DNA from: a virus
DNA: 37,891 bases
IMG/VR virus record: IMGVR_UViG_3300047300_001031
Coordinates: 1-37,891 of that record
Strand: one strand, 5' to 3'
This document shows, piece by piece, positions 1 through 7,992 of the stretch. The notes under the pieces are model-generated. The model was not told the origin of the DNA and made no database searches. It worked only from the letters and a program-made list of their open reading frames with translations. The position numbers and the translations under genes were made by a program. The stretch's first letter is position 1. Each line of letters starts with the position of its first letter.

Positions 1-1077
1 AAGCACGGTGCCTTGGTGGACAAGGTGGTGGCTGACTTCCGTGCCCGCGGCATTGAGCCCGACCAAGAAGACATTGTCAACGCGATCAACGCGATGATCA
101 ACCCCCTGCGCCACAATTACACTGGCATCAACCCCATCGCACAACGCCCGATGCAGGGTCGTGGCCCCGCAACGGCAGAGATGAACGCATGGCGCGACGA
201 GGCCCGCATGTCAGGTCTGCCAGAGACAGTGGTGACTAAGCACCCCGCGGACTGGAAGCCACAACACCAGCGTGACTACTTGCTCGACACCGAGCCAGCA
301 CAGCGCCAGCCGTTCGCACAGGACTGGCAACTGCAAGAGTTGGAAGACAAGCGTCGCCGTGCGGCGGCGGCAGTTGAGGGCAAGGCGGCTGGTGGTTACA
401 TGCAGTCACCCCGCGACATGCAGGCCGAGATGTTGGTACGTGGCTATGACGCAGGCGGCCAAGTGCGCCAACCCACAATGGACGAGTTGACAAGCTACAT
501 CCGCGGCGGCAACACTGCCATGGATAATTCAGCCGACGAGATGTTGATGCGTGCATACGAAAAAAAAGCGCTCAATGACCAAAAATTAAAATCTTGGAGT
601 CCTAGCCCTAGAGAACGTATCGCAGGGCTGGGTTCTGAGTTTTTGAGTAAGTACATGACAAAACCCACAGCACGTAAAGTTGCGGCAAACATAGCTGGCG
701 GCGCTGAAAGTGATTTACCTTTTGGTTTTGGTGTGATTGACGCGGCAGGTTTTGTGCCTGCACTAGCACCAGCCATGGCGCCATTTTATGGTGCAGAAGG
801 TGGTTTTAACGCGGGCCGAGACTTAGCAGAAGGCAACTACGGTGGTGCCGCATTAAACACAGCGATGGCTTTCCCTCCATCAACCCTTATTGGTAAAACA
901 ATTGAGGGCGGTAAAAAAGCATACGGCATGGGTAAAGAGGCGTTGAGAAATTCAACCACGGCCAAATACATTCCCGGTTTAGGTCTTGCAGGTTATTCTT
1001 CTGCCGCAGAACCAGACCAGCAACGCTACCAAAGTGTGTTGCAAAGACCTGAATACAGCAAAGGCTTTAATCAATAA
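1..1077 (+). CDS. Partial protein of unknown function, 5' end outside window
   Basis: The reading frame is open to the left edge, so the gene almost certainly starts upstream; TTG at 13 is the first possible start inside the window but has no Shine-Dalgarno site. I do not recognise the family. The N-terminal half is charged and hydrophilic with two short Gly-Gly segments (KAAGGYM and YDAGGQV). The C-terminal half has an Ala/Gly/Pro-rich hydrophobic stretch (about residues 235-300) of the sort seen near the ends of phage virion proteins. Base composition falls sharply near position 540, from about 63% GC in a hand-counted 60-base line to about 35%. The stop shares one base with the portal start (TAATG), so the two are translationally coupled. 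A virion or packaging-associated role is only a guess from position. Confidence 0.7.
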   Translation, partial: KHGALVDKVVADFRARGIEPDQEDIVNAINAMINPLRHNYTGINPIAQRPMQGRGPATAEMNAWRDEARMSGLPETVVTKHPADWKPQHQRDYLLDTEPAQRQPFAQDWQLQELEDKRRRAAAAVEGKAAGGYMQSPRDMQAEMLVRGYDAGGQVRQPTMDELTSYIRGGNTAMDNSADEMLMRAYEKKALNDQKLKSWSPSPRERIAGLGSEFLSKYMTKPTARKVAANIAGGAESDLPFGFGVIDAAGFVPALAPAMAPFYGAEGGFNAGRDLAEGNYGGAALNTAMAFPPSTLIGKTIEGGKKAYGMGKEALRNSTTAKYIPGLGLAGYSSAAEPDQQRYQSVLQRPEYSKGFNQ

Positions 1078-3821
1078 TGCAACCAACAATCCCACTCCAG
1101 CAGGGCGGTAACCTGTCCGCGTTGTCTTACGCAGAGGACGAGACGACCAAAGAGGTAGACACCGAGCAAGAGATTCAGGATCTGGCCAACGCGCTAGACT
1201 TGGACATTGACGAGGTAGAGTCTGAGGTCATTGAGTTGGAAGACGGCTCCGTCGTGGTCAACATGATGGAGACAGAGAAGCCATCTCAGAACCCAGAGTT
1301 CTACGCCAACTTGGCCGAAGAGATGGACGAATCAGTACTTGATGGTATTGCGTCTGAGTACCTCGACCTCATCGAGGTGGACCGTGAGTCGCGCAAACAG
1401 CGTGACAAGCAGTATGAAGAGGGCATCCGCCGCACAGGTCTGGGCAACGACGCCCCCGGTGGCGCAACGTTTGACGGCGCGTCCAAGGTGGTTCACCCCA
1501 TAATGGCAGAGGCCTGCGTTGACTTTGCGTCTAACGCTTGCAAAGAGTTGTTGCCTGCAGACGGTTTGGTGCGCACGTTCATCAAGGGTAAGGCAGACCA
1601 GCGCCGCTTGGAGACAGCACAGCGTAAAGCCAACTTCCTGAACTGGCAGTTAACTGAGCAGGTTGAAGAGTACCGCGACGAGATGGAGCAGTTGTTCACA
1701 CAGCTTCCCCTTGGCGGCTCACAGTACCTCAAATGGCGCTTTGATAAGGACCTCAACCGTCCCGTACCTGAGTGGATCCCGATTGACAACATTCTGTTGC
1801 CTTTTGCGTCGACTAACTTCTACTCAGCCGCACGTGTCACAGAACAGCAAGACATCACCGAAGATATGTTTAAGCAACGTATCGAGATGGGTGAGTACCG
1901 TGACATTGAGTTGTACACGTCTGACTTGTTGCCTGAAAACCAAACACAGTCTAAAAAGGCCAACGACAAGGTCGAGGGTATCACAGAGCCAACGAAGAAC
2001 GTAGACGGCCTGCGCCGTGTGTACGAGATCACCACATTCTTGCGTTTGGAAGACGACCCACTGACAGGCGGTGCACGTGCACCTTACATCCTGACAGTCG
2101 ACGAGATTTCAAGCAAGGTGGTTGGCCTGTACCGTAACTGGCAGTCGGGCGACACACGCATGCGCAAACTGGACTGGATCGTGGAATACAAATTCATTCC
2201 ATGGCGCGGTGCTTACGCTATCGGCATGCCACACCTGATCGGTGGTTTGTCCGCGGCCCTCACAGGCTCACTGCGCGCTTTGATGGACTCTGCGCACGTG
2301 AACAACAGCCAGACCATGTTGAAGCTCAAAGGCGGACGCATTGGTGGCCAGACAGACCGCATTGAGCCAACTCAGGTCGTAGAGATCGAGGGTTCACCCG
2401 GCGTGGATGACGTGCGTAAGTTGGCAATGCCACTGCCGTTCAACCCACCATCCTCCGTGCTGTACAACCTGTTAGGTTGGCTGACAGACGCGGCTAAAGG
2501 TGTTGTGAAGACCAGCGAAGGCCGTATTGCCGACGCAGGTAGCAACACACCAGTTGGCACAACACAGGCACTGATCGAGCAAGGCTCGAAGGTGTTCTCA
2601 AGCATTCACGCCCGCCTGCACCGTAGTCAGGCCAAGAGCCTGCAAGTTCTGTCTCGTATCAACCACTGGTACTTGGAAGACATGGACAACCAGTCCGGCG
2701 CCGAGATCGAGGTGGAAGACTTTGAAGACAACTCAGACGTCAGCCCGATCTCTGACCCTAACATCTTCAGCGAAACACAGCGTTTGACACAGGCGCAGTT
2801 GGTGATGCAGTTGGCAGACAAGGCGCCACAACTGTATAACGTGCGTGAGGCACACATGCGTGTCATGAAGCTGATGAAGGTGCCTGACATTGAGAAGGTC
2901 ATGCCTAACCCACAGGGCTCGGTTGAGAGCAACCCGGCGCTGGAGAACGTGCAGATGACCATGGGTCACCCTGCGGCCGCGTTCCCAGACCAGAGCCACA
3001 TCGACCACCTGAAGGTACACTTGGCGTACATGATGGACCCCGCGTACGGAGGCAACCCACTCATCGGCCCCTCAGTGACGCCATTGATGTTGGAACACAT
3101 TAAGCAACACTTGACATTGCACTATTTGCAGTCTATGCGCAACTACGTGTCGCACGCCGCGGGTGGCGAGGACGCGTTCAAGTTGAACGAAGAGCGCAAG
3201 CTGGACCAAGCCGCACAAGAGGCGCTGGCCATGGCCGCGCAGTTGGTCAACCAAGACGCAGGCAAGACGTTCCAAGGTATCAACCCAATCATCCAACAGT
3301 TGGTCCAGCAGATGCAACAAGCTAAGCAGTCTCAGATGCAGGCCGCGGCAATGGCAGACCCAACATCTCAGGCACTCATCCAAACTCAAATGGCCGAGAC
3401 AAAGCGCAAGGCCGAAGAGGCGCAAGCCAAGTTCCAACTGGAGCGCGAGAAGATGCAGGCCGAGATGGCAGACAAGGTGCGCGACATGCAGGCCAAGCTG
3501 GCAGAGATCCAAGCCAAGCTTGGACTGGAGCAACAGTTGGCAGACCAAGACAACGCGGCCAAGGTGGCAATTGCGGACATCAACAACGCCTCCAAAGAGC
3601 GCGTGGCAATGATCGCCGCAAACCAAGCACTGAGCGCACAACAGATTCAACAACAGCACTCGCAAGAGATGACTGCGTTGGAAGCAGAAAGCCAAGCGTA
3701 CGCAGACCTGCGTAAGCATGGGCTAGACCAAGCGCAAGCAGAACAGCAACGTGCACACGATGCGGCTATGCAAGCACAACAACAGTTAGCCCAAGCGGCA
3801 CAACAACCAACAGGAGTTTAA
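1077..3821 (+). CDS. Portal protein (large podovirus-type head-tail connector)
   Basis: Predicted portal: the dodecameric ring at one capsid vertex through which DNA is packaged and ejected and on which the short tail is built. At 914 residues it is larger than T7-type (about 530) and P22-type (about 725) portals. The acidic N-terminus (about 1-80) is followed by a portal-like core with segments such as GASKVVHPIMAEACVDFAS and WIPIDNILLPFASTNFYSA. The C-terminus from about 749 to 905 is a long Gln/Ala/Glu/Lys-rich helix, probably a coiled coil corresponding to a barrel extension. It starts at the ATG overlapping the previous stop and is followed after two bases by a 58-aa gene. The call rests on the core sequence, size and position ahead of scaffold and capsid genes. 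An unusually large tail connector of another type is the main alternative. Confidence 0.82.
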   Translation: MQPTIPLQQGGNLSALSYAEDETTKEVDTEQEIQDLANALDLDIDEVESEVIELEDGSVVVNMMETEKPSQNPEFYANLAEEMDESVLDGIASEYLDLIEVDRESRKQRDKQYEEGIRRTGLGNDAPGGATFDGASKVVHPIMAEACVDFASNACKELLPADGLVRTFIKGKADQRRLETAQRKANFLNWQLTEQVEEYRDEMEQLFTQLPLGGSQYLKWRFDKDLNRPVPEWIPIDNILLPFASTNFYSAARVTEQQDITEDMFKQRIEMGEYRDIELYTSDLLPENQTQSKKANDKVEGITEPTKNVDGLRRVYEITTFLRLEDDPLTGGARAPYILTVDEISSKVVGLYRNWQSGDTRMRKLDWIVEYKFIPWRGAYAIGMPHLIGGLSAALTGSLRALMDSAHVNNSQTMLKLKGGRIGGQTDRIEPTQVVEIEGSPGVDDVRKLAMPLPFNPPSSVLYNLLGWLTDAAKGVVKTSEGRIADAGSNTPVGTTQALIEQGSKVFSSIHARLHRSQAKSLQVLSRINHWYLEDMDNQSGAEIEVEDFEDNSDVSPISDPNIFSETQRLTQAQLVMQLADKAPQLYNVREAHMRVMKLMKVPDIEKVMPNPQGSVESNPALENVQMTMGHPAAAFPDQSHIDHLKVHLAYMMDPAYGGNPLIGPSVTPLMLEHIKQHLTLHYLQSMRNYVSHAAGGEDAFKLNEERKLDQAAQEALAMAAQLVNQDAGKTFQGINPIIQQLVQQMQQAKQSQMQAAAMADPTSQALIQTQMAETKRKAEEAQAKFQLEREKMQAEMADKVRDMQAKLAEIQAKLGLEQQLADQDNAAKVAIADINNASKERVAMIAANQALSAQQIQQQHSQEMTALEAESQAYADLRKHGLDQAQAEQQRAHDAAMQAQQQLAQAAQQPTGV

Positions 3822-3823
3822 AA

Positions 3824-4000
3824 ATGGCAACATCATACGAAGACGCGGGTTTCCGTAAGAACTACAAGATCACTGGCAAGCCCGGCTACGCAGGTGGCCC
3901 CGGTTCACCAGTAGAAAAAGGCCCATCTGGTTCTGCACAAGCACCTAAGGCACCCTTGTACCAAGTACCGCCCGTAAATAGTCGCGGTCTTAAAAAATAA
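3824..4000 (+). CDS. Small hypothetical protein, 58 aa
   Basis: A 58-residue reading frame starting two bases after the portal stop, with the Shine-Dalgarno sequence AGGAG lying in the portal's last codons (3812-3816). The product starts MATSYEDAGFRKNYKI, continues with a Gly/Pro-rich middle and ends in GLKK; it is basic and probably unstructured. No family recognised. Strong ribosome site, tight spacing and absence of a competing frame support a real gene. A minor head component or connector-associated peptide is possible from position only. Confidence 0.65.
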   Translation: MATSYEDAGFRKNYKITGKPGYAGGPGSPVEKGPSGSAQAPKAPLYQVPPVNSRGLKK

Positions 4001-4010
4001 TTTAGGGCAT

Positions 4011-4034
4011 AAGTACACACATTTGTGTGTACTT
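4011..4034 (+). repeat. Perfect 11-bp inverted repeat in intergenic gap
   Basis: AAGTACACACA (4011-4021) and TGTGTGTACTT (4024-4034) are exact reverse complements separated by two T residues. The hairpin lies 20 bases before the start at 4055, just upstream of its AAGGAGGG ribosome site. No T-run follows, so it is not a typical intrinsic terminator. It could be an RNA processing or stability hairpin, or an operator for a dimeric protein. Confidence 0.6.
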
Positions 4035-4054
4035 AGTTATAAGGAGGGTTTTTG

Positions 4055-4252
4055 ATGAAAGACCCGTTATATGAATCGATCTTCAAGATCAAAGAAGCCG
4101 TTGAGTTTTTACAAAGCGGCGTTTTGAATGGGGTCGAAAGCTGGGACAAGTACAACCAGCTTGTAGGGAGAGGCCAAGGTCTGCAAGAGGCTTTGGAAAT
4201 TATCAACAGTGTCCTGCGAGAGGACGAGGAATCTGACAATGACAGAGAGTAA
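4055..4252 (+). CDS. Small hypothetical protein, 65 aa
   Basis: Starts at ATG 4055 behind a very strong ribosome site (AAGGAGGG at 4041-4048); a TTG immediately before it is in frame but badly spaced. The 65-residue acidic product begins MKDPLYESIFKIKEAVEFL and is predicted helical. It ends in a run of Asp/Glu residues. It overlaps the start of the GroES-like gene, which begins at 4239, so the two are probably co-translated. No family recognised; by neighbourhood it could assist head assembly. Confidence 0.68.
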   Translation: MKDPLYESIFKIKEAVEFLQSGVLNGVESWDKYNQLVGRGQGLQEALEIINSVLREDEESDNDRE

Positions 4253-4667
4253 GTATCAGGTGGATGGTCGGAGTGAATCTGACTGTTTTCCGGTTGTTGA
4301 TCCGGGAGTAGCACCACAGGGCAACCGAATCGTGGTTCAACTGCGAAAGGCCAAAGACGTTTCGAAGGGCGGCATCATCTTAGTTGGTGATACGAAAGCC
4401 ACTGAGAAATGGAACGAGGTTATTGCGAAGGTAGTGAAAGTTGGTCCCTTGGCATACAAGGACATTAACACACTGCAACCGTGGCCAGAGGGCCCATGGG
4501 CGGATCCGGGTGATCTGGTTCGCGTAATCAAGTACGGCGGCGATCGTTGGGCAGTGCCACACGGCGACGGCGAGGTTGTGTTTATCATTTTGCAAGACCG
4601 TGAGGTTATTTGCAAGATCGATAGTTTTGAAACCGCGAGGACAATGTTCCCCGCATTTGTTGAATAA
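4239..4667 (+). CDS. GroES-like co-chaperonin
   Basis: Predicted phage Cpn10: a heptameric lid that would cooperate with host GroEL to fold capsid protein, as T4 gp31 does. Residues about 29-75 match the GroES N-terminal barrel and mobile loop (NRIVVQLRKAKDVSKGGIIL, then a charged loop and VIAKVVKVGP). A later segment, PGDLVRVIKYGG, matches the GroES 'VGDIVIF..GYG' strand, and the end returns to the barrel (REVICKI). At 142 aa it is longer than bacterial GroES (about 97), with an N-terminal extension of about 28 residues and insertions in the second half. The chosen ATG follows GAGAGGACGAGG and overlaps the previous gene; a start 30 bases upstream is possible but weaker. No GroEL gene is present. 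It lies between portal and scaffold, consistent with a role in capsid assembly. Confidence 0.85.
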   Translation: MTESKYQVDGRSESDCFPVVDPGVAPQGNRIVVQLRKAKDVSKGGIILVGDTKATEKWNEVIAKVVKVGPLAYKDINTLQPWPEGPWADPGDLVRVIKYGGDRWAVPHGDGEVVFIILQDREVICKIDSFETARTMFPAFVE

Positions 4668-4678
4668 GGGATTTCGTC

Positions 4679-5683
4679 ATGAAATCAGTACAGAAAGCTG
4701 AATTGCAGGCCGGCGACGACGTCGCCATCAAAGAGCGAGACGATGGTAGTGCGTTGGCGGCCATTGAGGATCATGTAGACCCTTTTGAGGGAACAGATGA
4801 CCAAGACTCATCGCAAGACAACGACGATGAGAACGGTGACACTGAAAGCTTTGCCGAGGGTGGCGAGGTCAGTGATGAAACCGAAGAGGATAGAGAGGCA
4901 CTTCGAGCCGCGCGTCGTGAAGAGCGCCGCCTGAAGAAGGACCTGACAAAGCAACGCGAGGCAAGCGCAAAGCATAAGATCAGCGCACTGGAGCGCCGCA
5001 ACGAGACCCTTGAGCGCCGACTGGCCCAAGTGGAAAACGCCGCAGTAGGATTCCAGTTTGCTCAGATCGACCGTTTGGTTGAAGACGAGTCAACCCGCGT
5101 GGAGTACGCGAAGATGAAGGCAACGCAGGCCGCGCAAGCAGGCGATGTTGCCGCGCAGATGGAATACATGGAGCAGTTCTATGAGGCCAAGAATAAACTG
5201 GCCCAAGCACAACTCCTGAAACAGCGTCAGTTGGAAGAGGTCAAGAAACCTCGTAACAACGTGCCGAATGTTGCGACTGAGACAGTGCAACAAAACGCAA
5301 CGCAGTGGTTGAATTCAAACCGCTGGTATGACCCCAGCGGTAAAGACACAGATAGCCGAATTGCCAAGGTGATTGATAACGCACTGGCAAGTGAGGGCTG
5401 GGATCCAGCAGACCCAGAGTACTGGGACGAGTTGGACAATCGATTGAAAGAACGTTTACCACACCGGTATACGGGCAAAGTGGGCGGGGATCGTAACCGC
5501 CGTAGCGGAACCTCAAGCGGCCGCACAGATGTGAGTGGTAGTGCTGTAAAGAACACCTTCACACTGAGCAGGGAACGCGTGCAGGCGCTGAAAGACGCGG
5601 GTATGTGGGACGACCCATCCAAGCGTGCTAAAGCAATCCGTAGCTACGCAGATTTTGACCGTAAGAACCGAGTAACGAAATAA
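4679..5683 (+). CDS. Scaffolding protein
   Basis: Predicted internal scaffold that guides procapsid assembly and then leaves. It has 334 residues: a strongly acidic, low-complexity N-terminus (about 36-75), a long Arg/Glu/Gln-rich helical segment likely to form a coiled coil (about 75-200), and a basic C-terminus ending in DRKNRVTK, suited to binding the inner capsid wall. A FAEGGEV motif at residues 58-64 recurs in other proteins of this phage. Position just ahead of the major capsid protein and lack of cysteines fit the family. Sequence divergence among scaffolds is high, so the assignment is by composition and order. Confidence 0.78.
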   Translation: MKSVQKAELQAGDDVAIKERDDGSALAAIEDHVDPFEGTDDQDSSQDNDDENGDTESFAEGGEVSDETEEDREALRAARREERRLKKDLTKQREASAKHKISALERRNETLERRLAQVENAAVGFQFAQIDRLVEDESTRVEYAKMKATQAAQAGDVAAQMEYMEQFYEAKNKLAQAQLLKQRQLEEVKKPRNNVPNVATETVQQNATQWLNSNRWYDPSGKDTDSRIAKVIDNALASEGWDPADPEYWDELDNRLKERLPHRYTGKVGGDRNRRSGTSSGRTDVSGSAVKNTFTLSRERVQALKDAGMWDDPSKRAKAIRSYADFDRKNRVTK

Positions 5684-5693
5684 GGGGTAAATG

Positions 5694-6245
5694 ATGGCTA
5701 ACAATCGAATTACACGAGATTTAGACGAGCGTCTGCAAGGACGCGTAGAAGAACTGAAGGCGCGGAACGAGGCTTCCTCGCCTGATGAAGCGGTGCGACG
5801 TGAAAGGCTGGAGGCTTTTCGGGACAAATGGTCCAACAACGCATTGCCGGACGTACCGGGTGGGTTATTGCCCGGTATGCACCTCTGCTGGTTGTCCACA
5901 ACCAACCAGTATGATTCAATCGACAAACGCATCGCGTTGGGCTATGAGCCAGTGAAAGCCGCTGAATTAGGAAAAGGCTTTGAACACTTAGGCAAGATGA
6001 GTTCGGGCAAGTTTGAAGGTTGTATATCTTGTAATGAGATGATCTTATTCAAGATCCCGGAAGACATTTATCAGGAAGTAGCACGTATGCTTCACCACGA
6101 TGATCCTTTGGAGCACCAGCGCAACATTACTGCGCAGGTTCGCTCTCAGGCTGAAGGTGGCAAAGGCGGACGATCTATTCTTGAAGGTGGCCTCTTGGAG
6201 ATGGAAAAAGATGCACATAGAGCCGCGAATCATTTGCGGTTTTAA
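5694..6245 (+). CDS. Conserved-looking phage protein of unknown function
   Basis: A 183-residue protein between scaffold and capsid genes. Two ATGs occur in a row (5691 and 5694); the second has better spacing to the GGGG of the ribosome site at 5684-5687. The N-terminal 50 residues are charged and helical. The centre contains LPDVPGGLLPGMHLCWLSTT followed by a segment ending in LGYEPVKAAELG, which resembles a core I associate with small proteins beside capsid genes in other podovirus-like phages. Two cysteines (GCISC) sit near residue 110, and the C-terminus is helical. No enzyme signature seen. It may be a minor head protein or assembly factor. Confidence 0.7.
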   Translation: MANNRITRDLDERLQGRVEELKARNEASSPDEAVRRERLEAFRDKWSNNALPDVPGGLLPGMHLCWLSTTNQYDSIDKRIALGYEPVKAAELGKGFEHLGKMSSGKFEGCISCNEMILFKIPEDIYQEVARMLHHDDPLEHQRNITAQVRSQAEGGKGGRSILEGGLLEMEKDAHRAANHLRF

Positions 6246-6269
6246 TTAACAACTTTAAGGAACCAATAA

Positions 6270-6869
6270 ATGAGTGCAACTTACACTCCCTTTGGCCTGA
6301 AGCCCGTTTATCATCCTAGCGGCATTATCCGTTCTTTGAACTACACCGGCGCATACAGCTTGACCGATGTGTTCTATAGCGGTACTCCCGTCGCTTTTGA
6401 TGAAGCAACGACTGCAGGTACATCAACTCTCGTCGTGGCCAGTGCCGCCCCAACCGCTAACAAGCGTTTGTCTGGCGTGTTCGGTGGCGTCGAGTACACC
6501 GACGCCTCTGGCCGTCGTACAGTCAGCAAATGGTTTGGCCCCGCTTTGGGTACAGCCACTGACGTCGTCATGTGGATTTTCCAAGATCCCGAAATTGTGT
6601 ATGAGATCCAAGCCAATGGCGCGATCGCTAACACGAAAGTTGGCCAAGAATTCAACTTCTTGACACCAACAAGTGGTCAGATCATCGGTAACGGTGGTTT
6701 GGGTACTTCAACAGCAGGTTTGGACCCTACAGACGTTGCAACAGGTACACAAGGTCAGATGCAAGTCGTCGGTCTTGGTCGTGAAATTGATAACGCTTGG
6801 GGCGACGCCGCCACTATCGTTAACGTTAAGCTTGCTAACGACGCGTTCGTAGCACCTAACGTCGAATAA
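6270..6869 (+). CDS. Putative head decoration or accessory structural protein
   Basis: A 199-residue protein immediately upstream of the major capsid gene with ribosome site AAGGAA (6256-6261). It starts MSATYTPFGLKPVYHPSG, is rich in Gly, Thr, Ala and Val, and has the beta-rich pattern of capsid surface or stabilising proteins. The last part (REIDNAWGDAATIVNVKLAN) looks like a strand-rich closing region. Codon use matches the capsid gene, suggesting high expression. No catalytic motif is visible. The role is inferred from composition and position. Confidence 0.62.
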   Translation: MSATYTPFGLKPVYHPSGIIRSLNYTGAYSLTDVFYSGTPVAFDEATTAGTSTLVVASAAPTANKRLSGVFGGVEYTDASGRRTVSKWFGPALGTATDVVMWIFQDPEIVYEIQANGAIANTKVGQEFNFLTPTSGQIIGNGGLGTSTAGLDPTDVATGTQGQMQVVGLGREIDNAWGDAATIVNVKLANDAFVAPNVE

Positions 6870-6890
6870 ACTAAAGAAAGGAAGTAGCAC

Positions 6891-7808
6891 ATGGCAACCC
6901 CAATGCGCAGTACGGACTTTAGAGCGGTAGTCGAACCTATCCTCAATGAAGTCTTTGATGGTGTATACCAGCAACGCGATGACGAGTGGAAGGGTTTCGT
7001 TACCCAGATCACCGGTATCCCCCGTAACTATCACGAAGAAGTGATGTTGTTCGGTATGAACACAGCCCCTGAGATGCCTGACGGTACACCCGTTTCGTAT
7101 GATCAAGGCGGTACTTTGTTCATTACCCGTTTCATCTATAAGATCTATGGTTTGGCATACGCCATGACCAAAGTCTTGATGGAAGATGGCGATCACATTC
7201 GTATCGGCTCGACTTTCTCGAAGCACTTGGCTCAGTCCATGATCGAGACAAAAGAGACATTGTGTGCAAACTTGTTGAACTTTGCTTTTACCCCCGGCTA
7301 TGTTGGCGGCGACGGTAAGACATTGGTCGCAAATGATCACCCCATCTCTCAAGGTCGTTCTTTCAGCAACCAATTGTCTACAGCGGCATCCTTGTCACAG
7401 ACATCTGTTGAGCAGATTCTGATTCAAGTTCGTTCAGCAGTGGACAACAACGGTAAGCGTATTCGCCTGAAGGCGGAGCAACTCGTGGTTCCCCCAGCTT
7501 TGGAATTCCAAGCCGAGGTAATCTTGAAGTCTGTCCTCCGTTCCGGCGGCGCTGACAACGATTTGAACCCTATCAAGTCTACTGGCATGTTGCCAAACGG
7601 CGCCCACGTGGTGACTCGTTTGTCTTCTAGCAAGGCTTGGTTCGTTCAAACCGACGCTGAAAATGGTTTGATGTTGGTTATGCGTCGTCCCTTGGAGCGT
7701 AGCTCTGAAGGTGACTTCGAGACCGACAGCATGCGTTACAAGGCCTCTGAGCGTTATGCTACAGGCTGGCACGATCCCCGTAACATCTACGGCACGATCG
7801 GTTTGTAA
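6891..7808 (+). CDS. Major capsid protein, Mu gpT-like (HK97 fold)
   Basis: Predicted shell protein of 305 residues. Its centre has the gpT-family pattern: a helix (ETLCANLLNFAF) followed by TPGYVGGDGKTLVANDHPIS, closely like the 'GGDG..L....HP' signature of Mu-type heads. A second conserved region follows (LVVPPALEFQAEVIL), then the C-terminal domain with LMLVMRRPLE and a closing aromatic loop (YATGWHDPRNIYG). The N-terminus (RAVVEPILNEVF) is the usual N-arm and shows no long delta domain, consistent with a separate scaffold gene. The ribosome site AAAGGAAG (6875-6882) is strong. Two hairpins follow the stop, the second an intrinsic terminator. Confidence 0.9.
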   Translation: MATPMRSTDFRAVVEPILNEVFDGVYQQRDDEWKGFVTQITGIPRNYHEEVMLFGMNTAPEMPDGTPVSYDQGGTLFITRFIYKIYGLAYAMTKVLMEDGDHIRIGSTFSKHLAQSMIETKETLCANLLNFAFTPGYVGGDGKTLVANDHPISQGRSFSNQLSTAASLSQTSVEQILIQVRSAVDNNGKRIRLKAEQLVVPPALEFQAEVILKSVLRSGGADNDLNPIKSTGMLPNGAHVVTRLSSSKAWFVQTDAENGLMLVMRRPLERSSEGDFETDSMRYKASERYATGWHDPRNIYGTIGL

Positions 7809-7819
7809 TCGCAGACCTA

Positions 7820-7841
7820 GCCGGGTGTAAAGAAACCCGGC
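7820..7841 (+). terminator. Hairpin downstream of major capsid gene
   Basis: GCCGGGT (7820-7826) pairs with ACCCGGC (7835-7841) across an 8-base loop. No T-run follows, so on its own it is a weak terminator; it may protect the 3' end of the capsid transcript or add to the terminator just downstream. Confidence 0.5.
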
Positions 7842-7846
7842 CCCTA

Positions 7847-7880
7847 AACGCCTCACCTGCAAAGGTGGGGCGTTTTTGTT
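7847..7880 (+). terminator. Rho-independent terminator after capsid gene
   Basis: AACGCCTCACC (7847-7857) pairs with GGTGGGGCGTT (7864-7874) in an 11-bp stem with one G-T wobble and a 6-base loop, followed by TTTGTTT. This closes the head transcription unit and lies just before a candidate phage promoter. Confidence 0.85.
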
Positions 7881-7889
7881 TGCGGATGT

Positions 7890-7908
7890 GGGTAATTCTA
7901 TGTAGGAG
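7890..7908 (+). promoter_or_regulatory. Candidate phage promoter 1
   Basis: GGGTAATTCTATGTAGGAG closely matches two other intergenic sites at 11022 and 22668. All share GGGTAATT and TAGGA, and the two cleaner copies carry CTATAGGA, like the CTATAGGG initiation end of T7-family promoters. The site directly follows a terminator and precedes a gene block. It lies 85 bases from the next ATG, so its AGGAG cannot be a ribosome site for that gene. Recognition by a phage RNA polymerase encoded elsewhere is inferred. Confidence 0.55.
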
Positions 7909-7992
7909 CCTTTATCAGCACTGACCCGCAAGGCTCGCGGGCGGACGCCATAGAGACGGTGCTGTAATCTTTCTATGGAAAGTACTTAAAAA
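7905..7992 (+). promoter_or_regulatory. Structured 5' leader, possible pseudoknotted regulatory RNA
   Basis: If transcription starts at about 7905, the leader holds four complementary pairs: 7906-7912 with 7930-7936 (7 bp), 7916-7921 with 7959-7964 (6 bp), 7925-7929 with 7937-7941 (5 bp), and 7948-7956 with 7970-7978 (9 bp, one wobble). The third and fourth form hairpins whose loops contain the partners of the first and second. They could therefore form a tandem pseudoknot or two exclusive folds. A small hairpin (7969-7973 with 7978-7982) would mask GGAAAG, the only ribosome site for the gene at 7993. Function is not known. Confidence 0.45.

Noticed and set aside
3072-3719. Long reading frame on the - strand (215 codons) opposite the portal C-terminus
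   Set aside because: It mirrors the codon bias of the Gln/Ala/Glu-rich coiled coil (CAG/GCC/GAG read backwards as Leu/Cys-rich), has no ribosome site and would be antisense to a clear gene.
6708-7373. 221-codon frame on the - strand opposite capsid genes
   Set aside because: Composition unlike any phage protein here and fully overlaps the well-supported major capsid gene.
7905-7982. HDV-like or twister self-cleaving ribozyme in the leader
   Set aside because: The order of helices (7906-7912 partner inside the next hairpin's loop) does not match the HDV-like order, the catalytic-strand signature is missing, and twister's conserved AAGCCCG-type core is absent.
7921-7992. tRNA gene
   Set aside because: Stem lengths and loop positions do not form a cloverleaf; there is no TTC-type T-loop or acceptor stem. 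No other tRNA was seen in the window.
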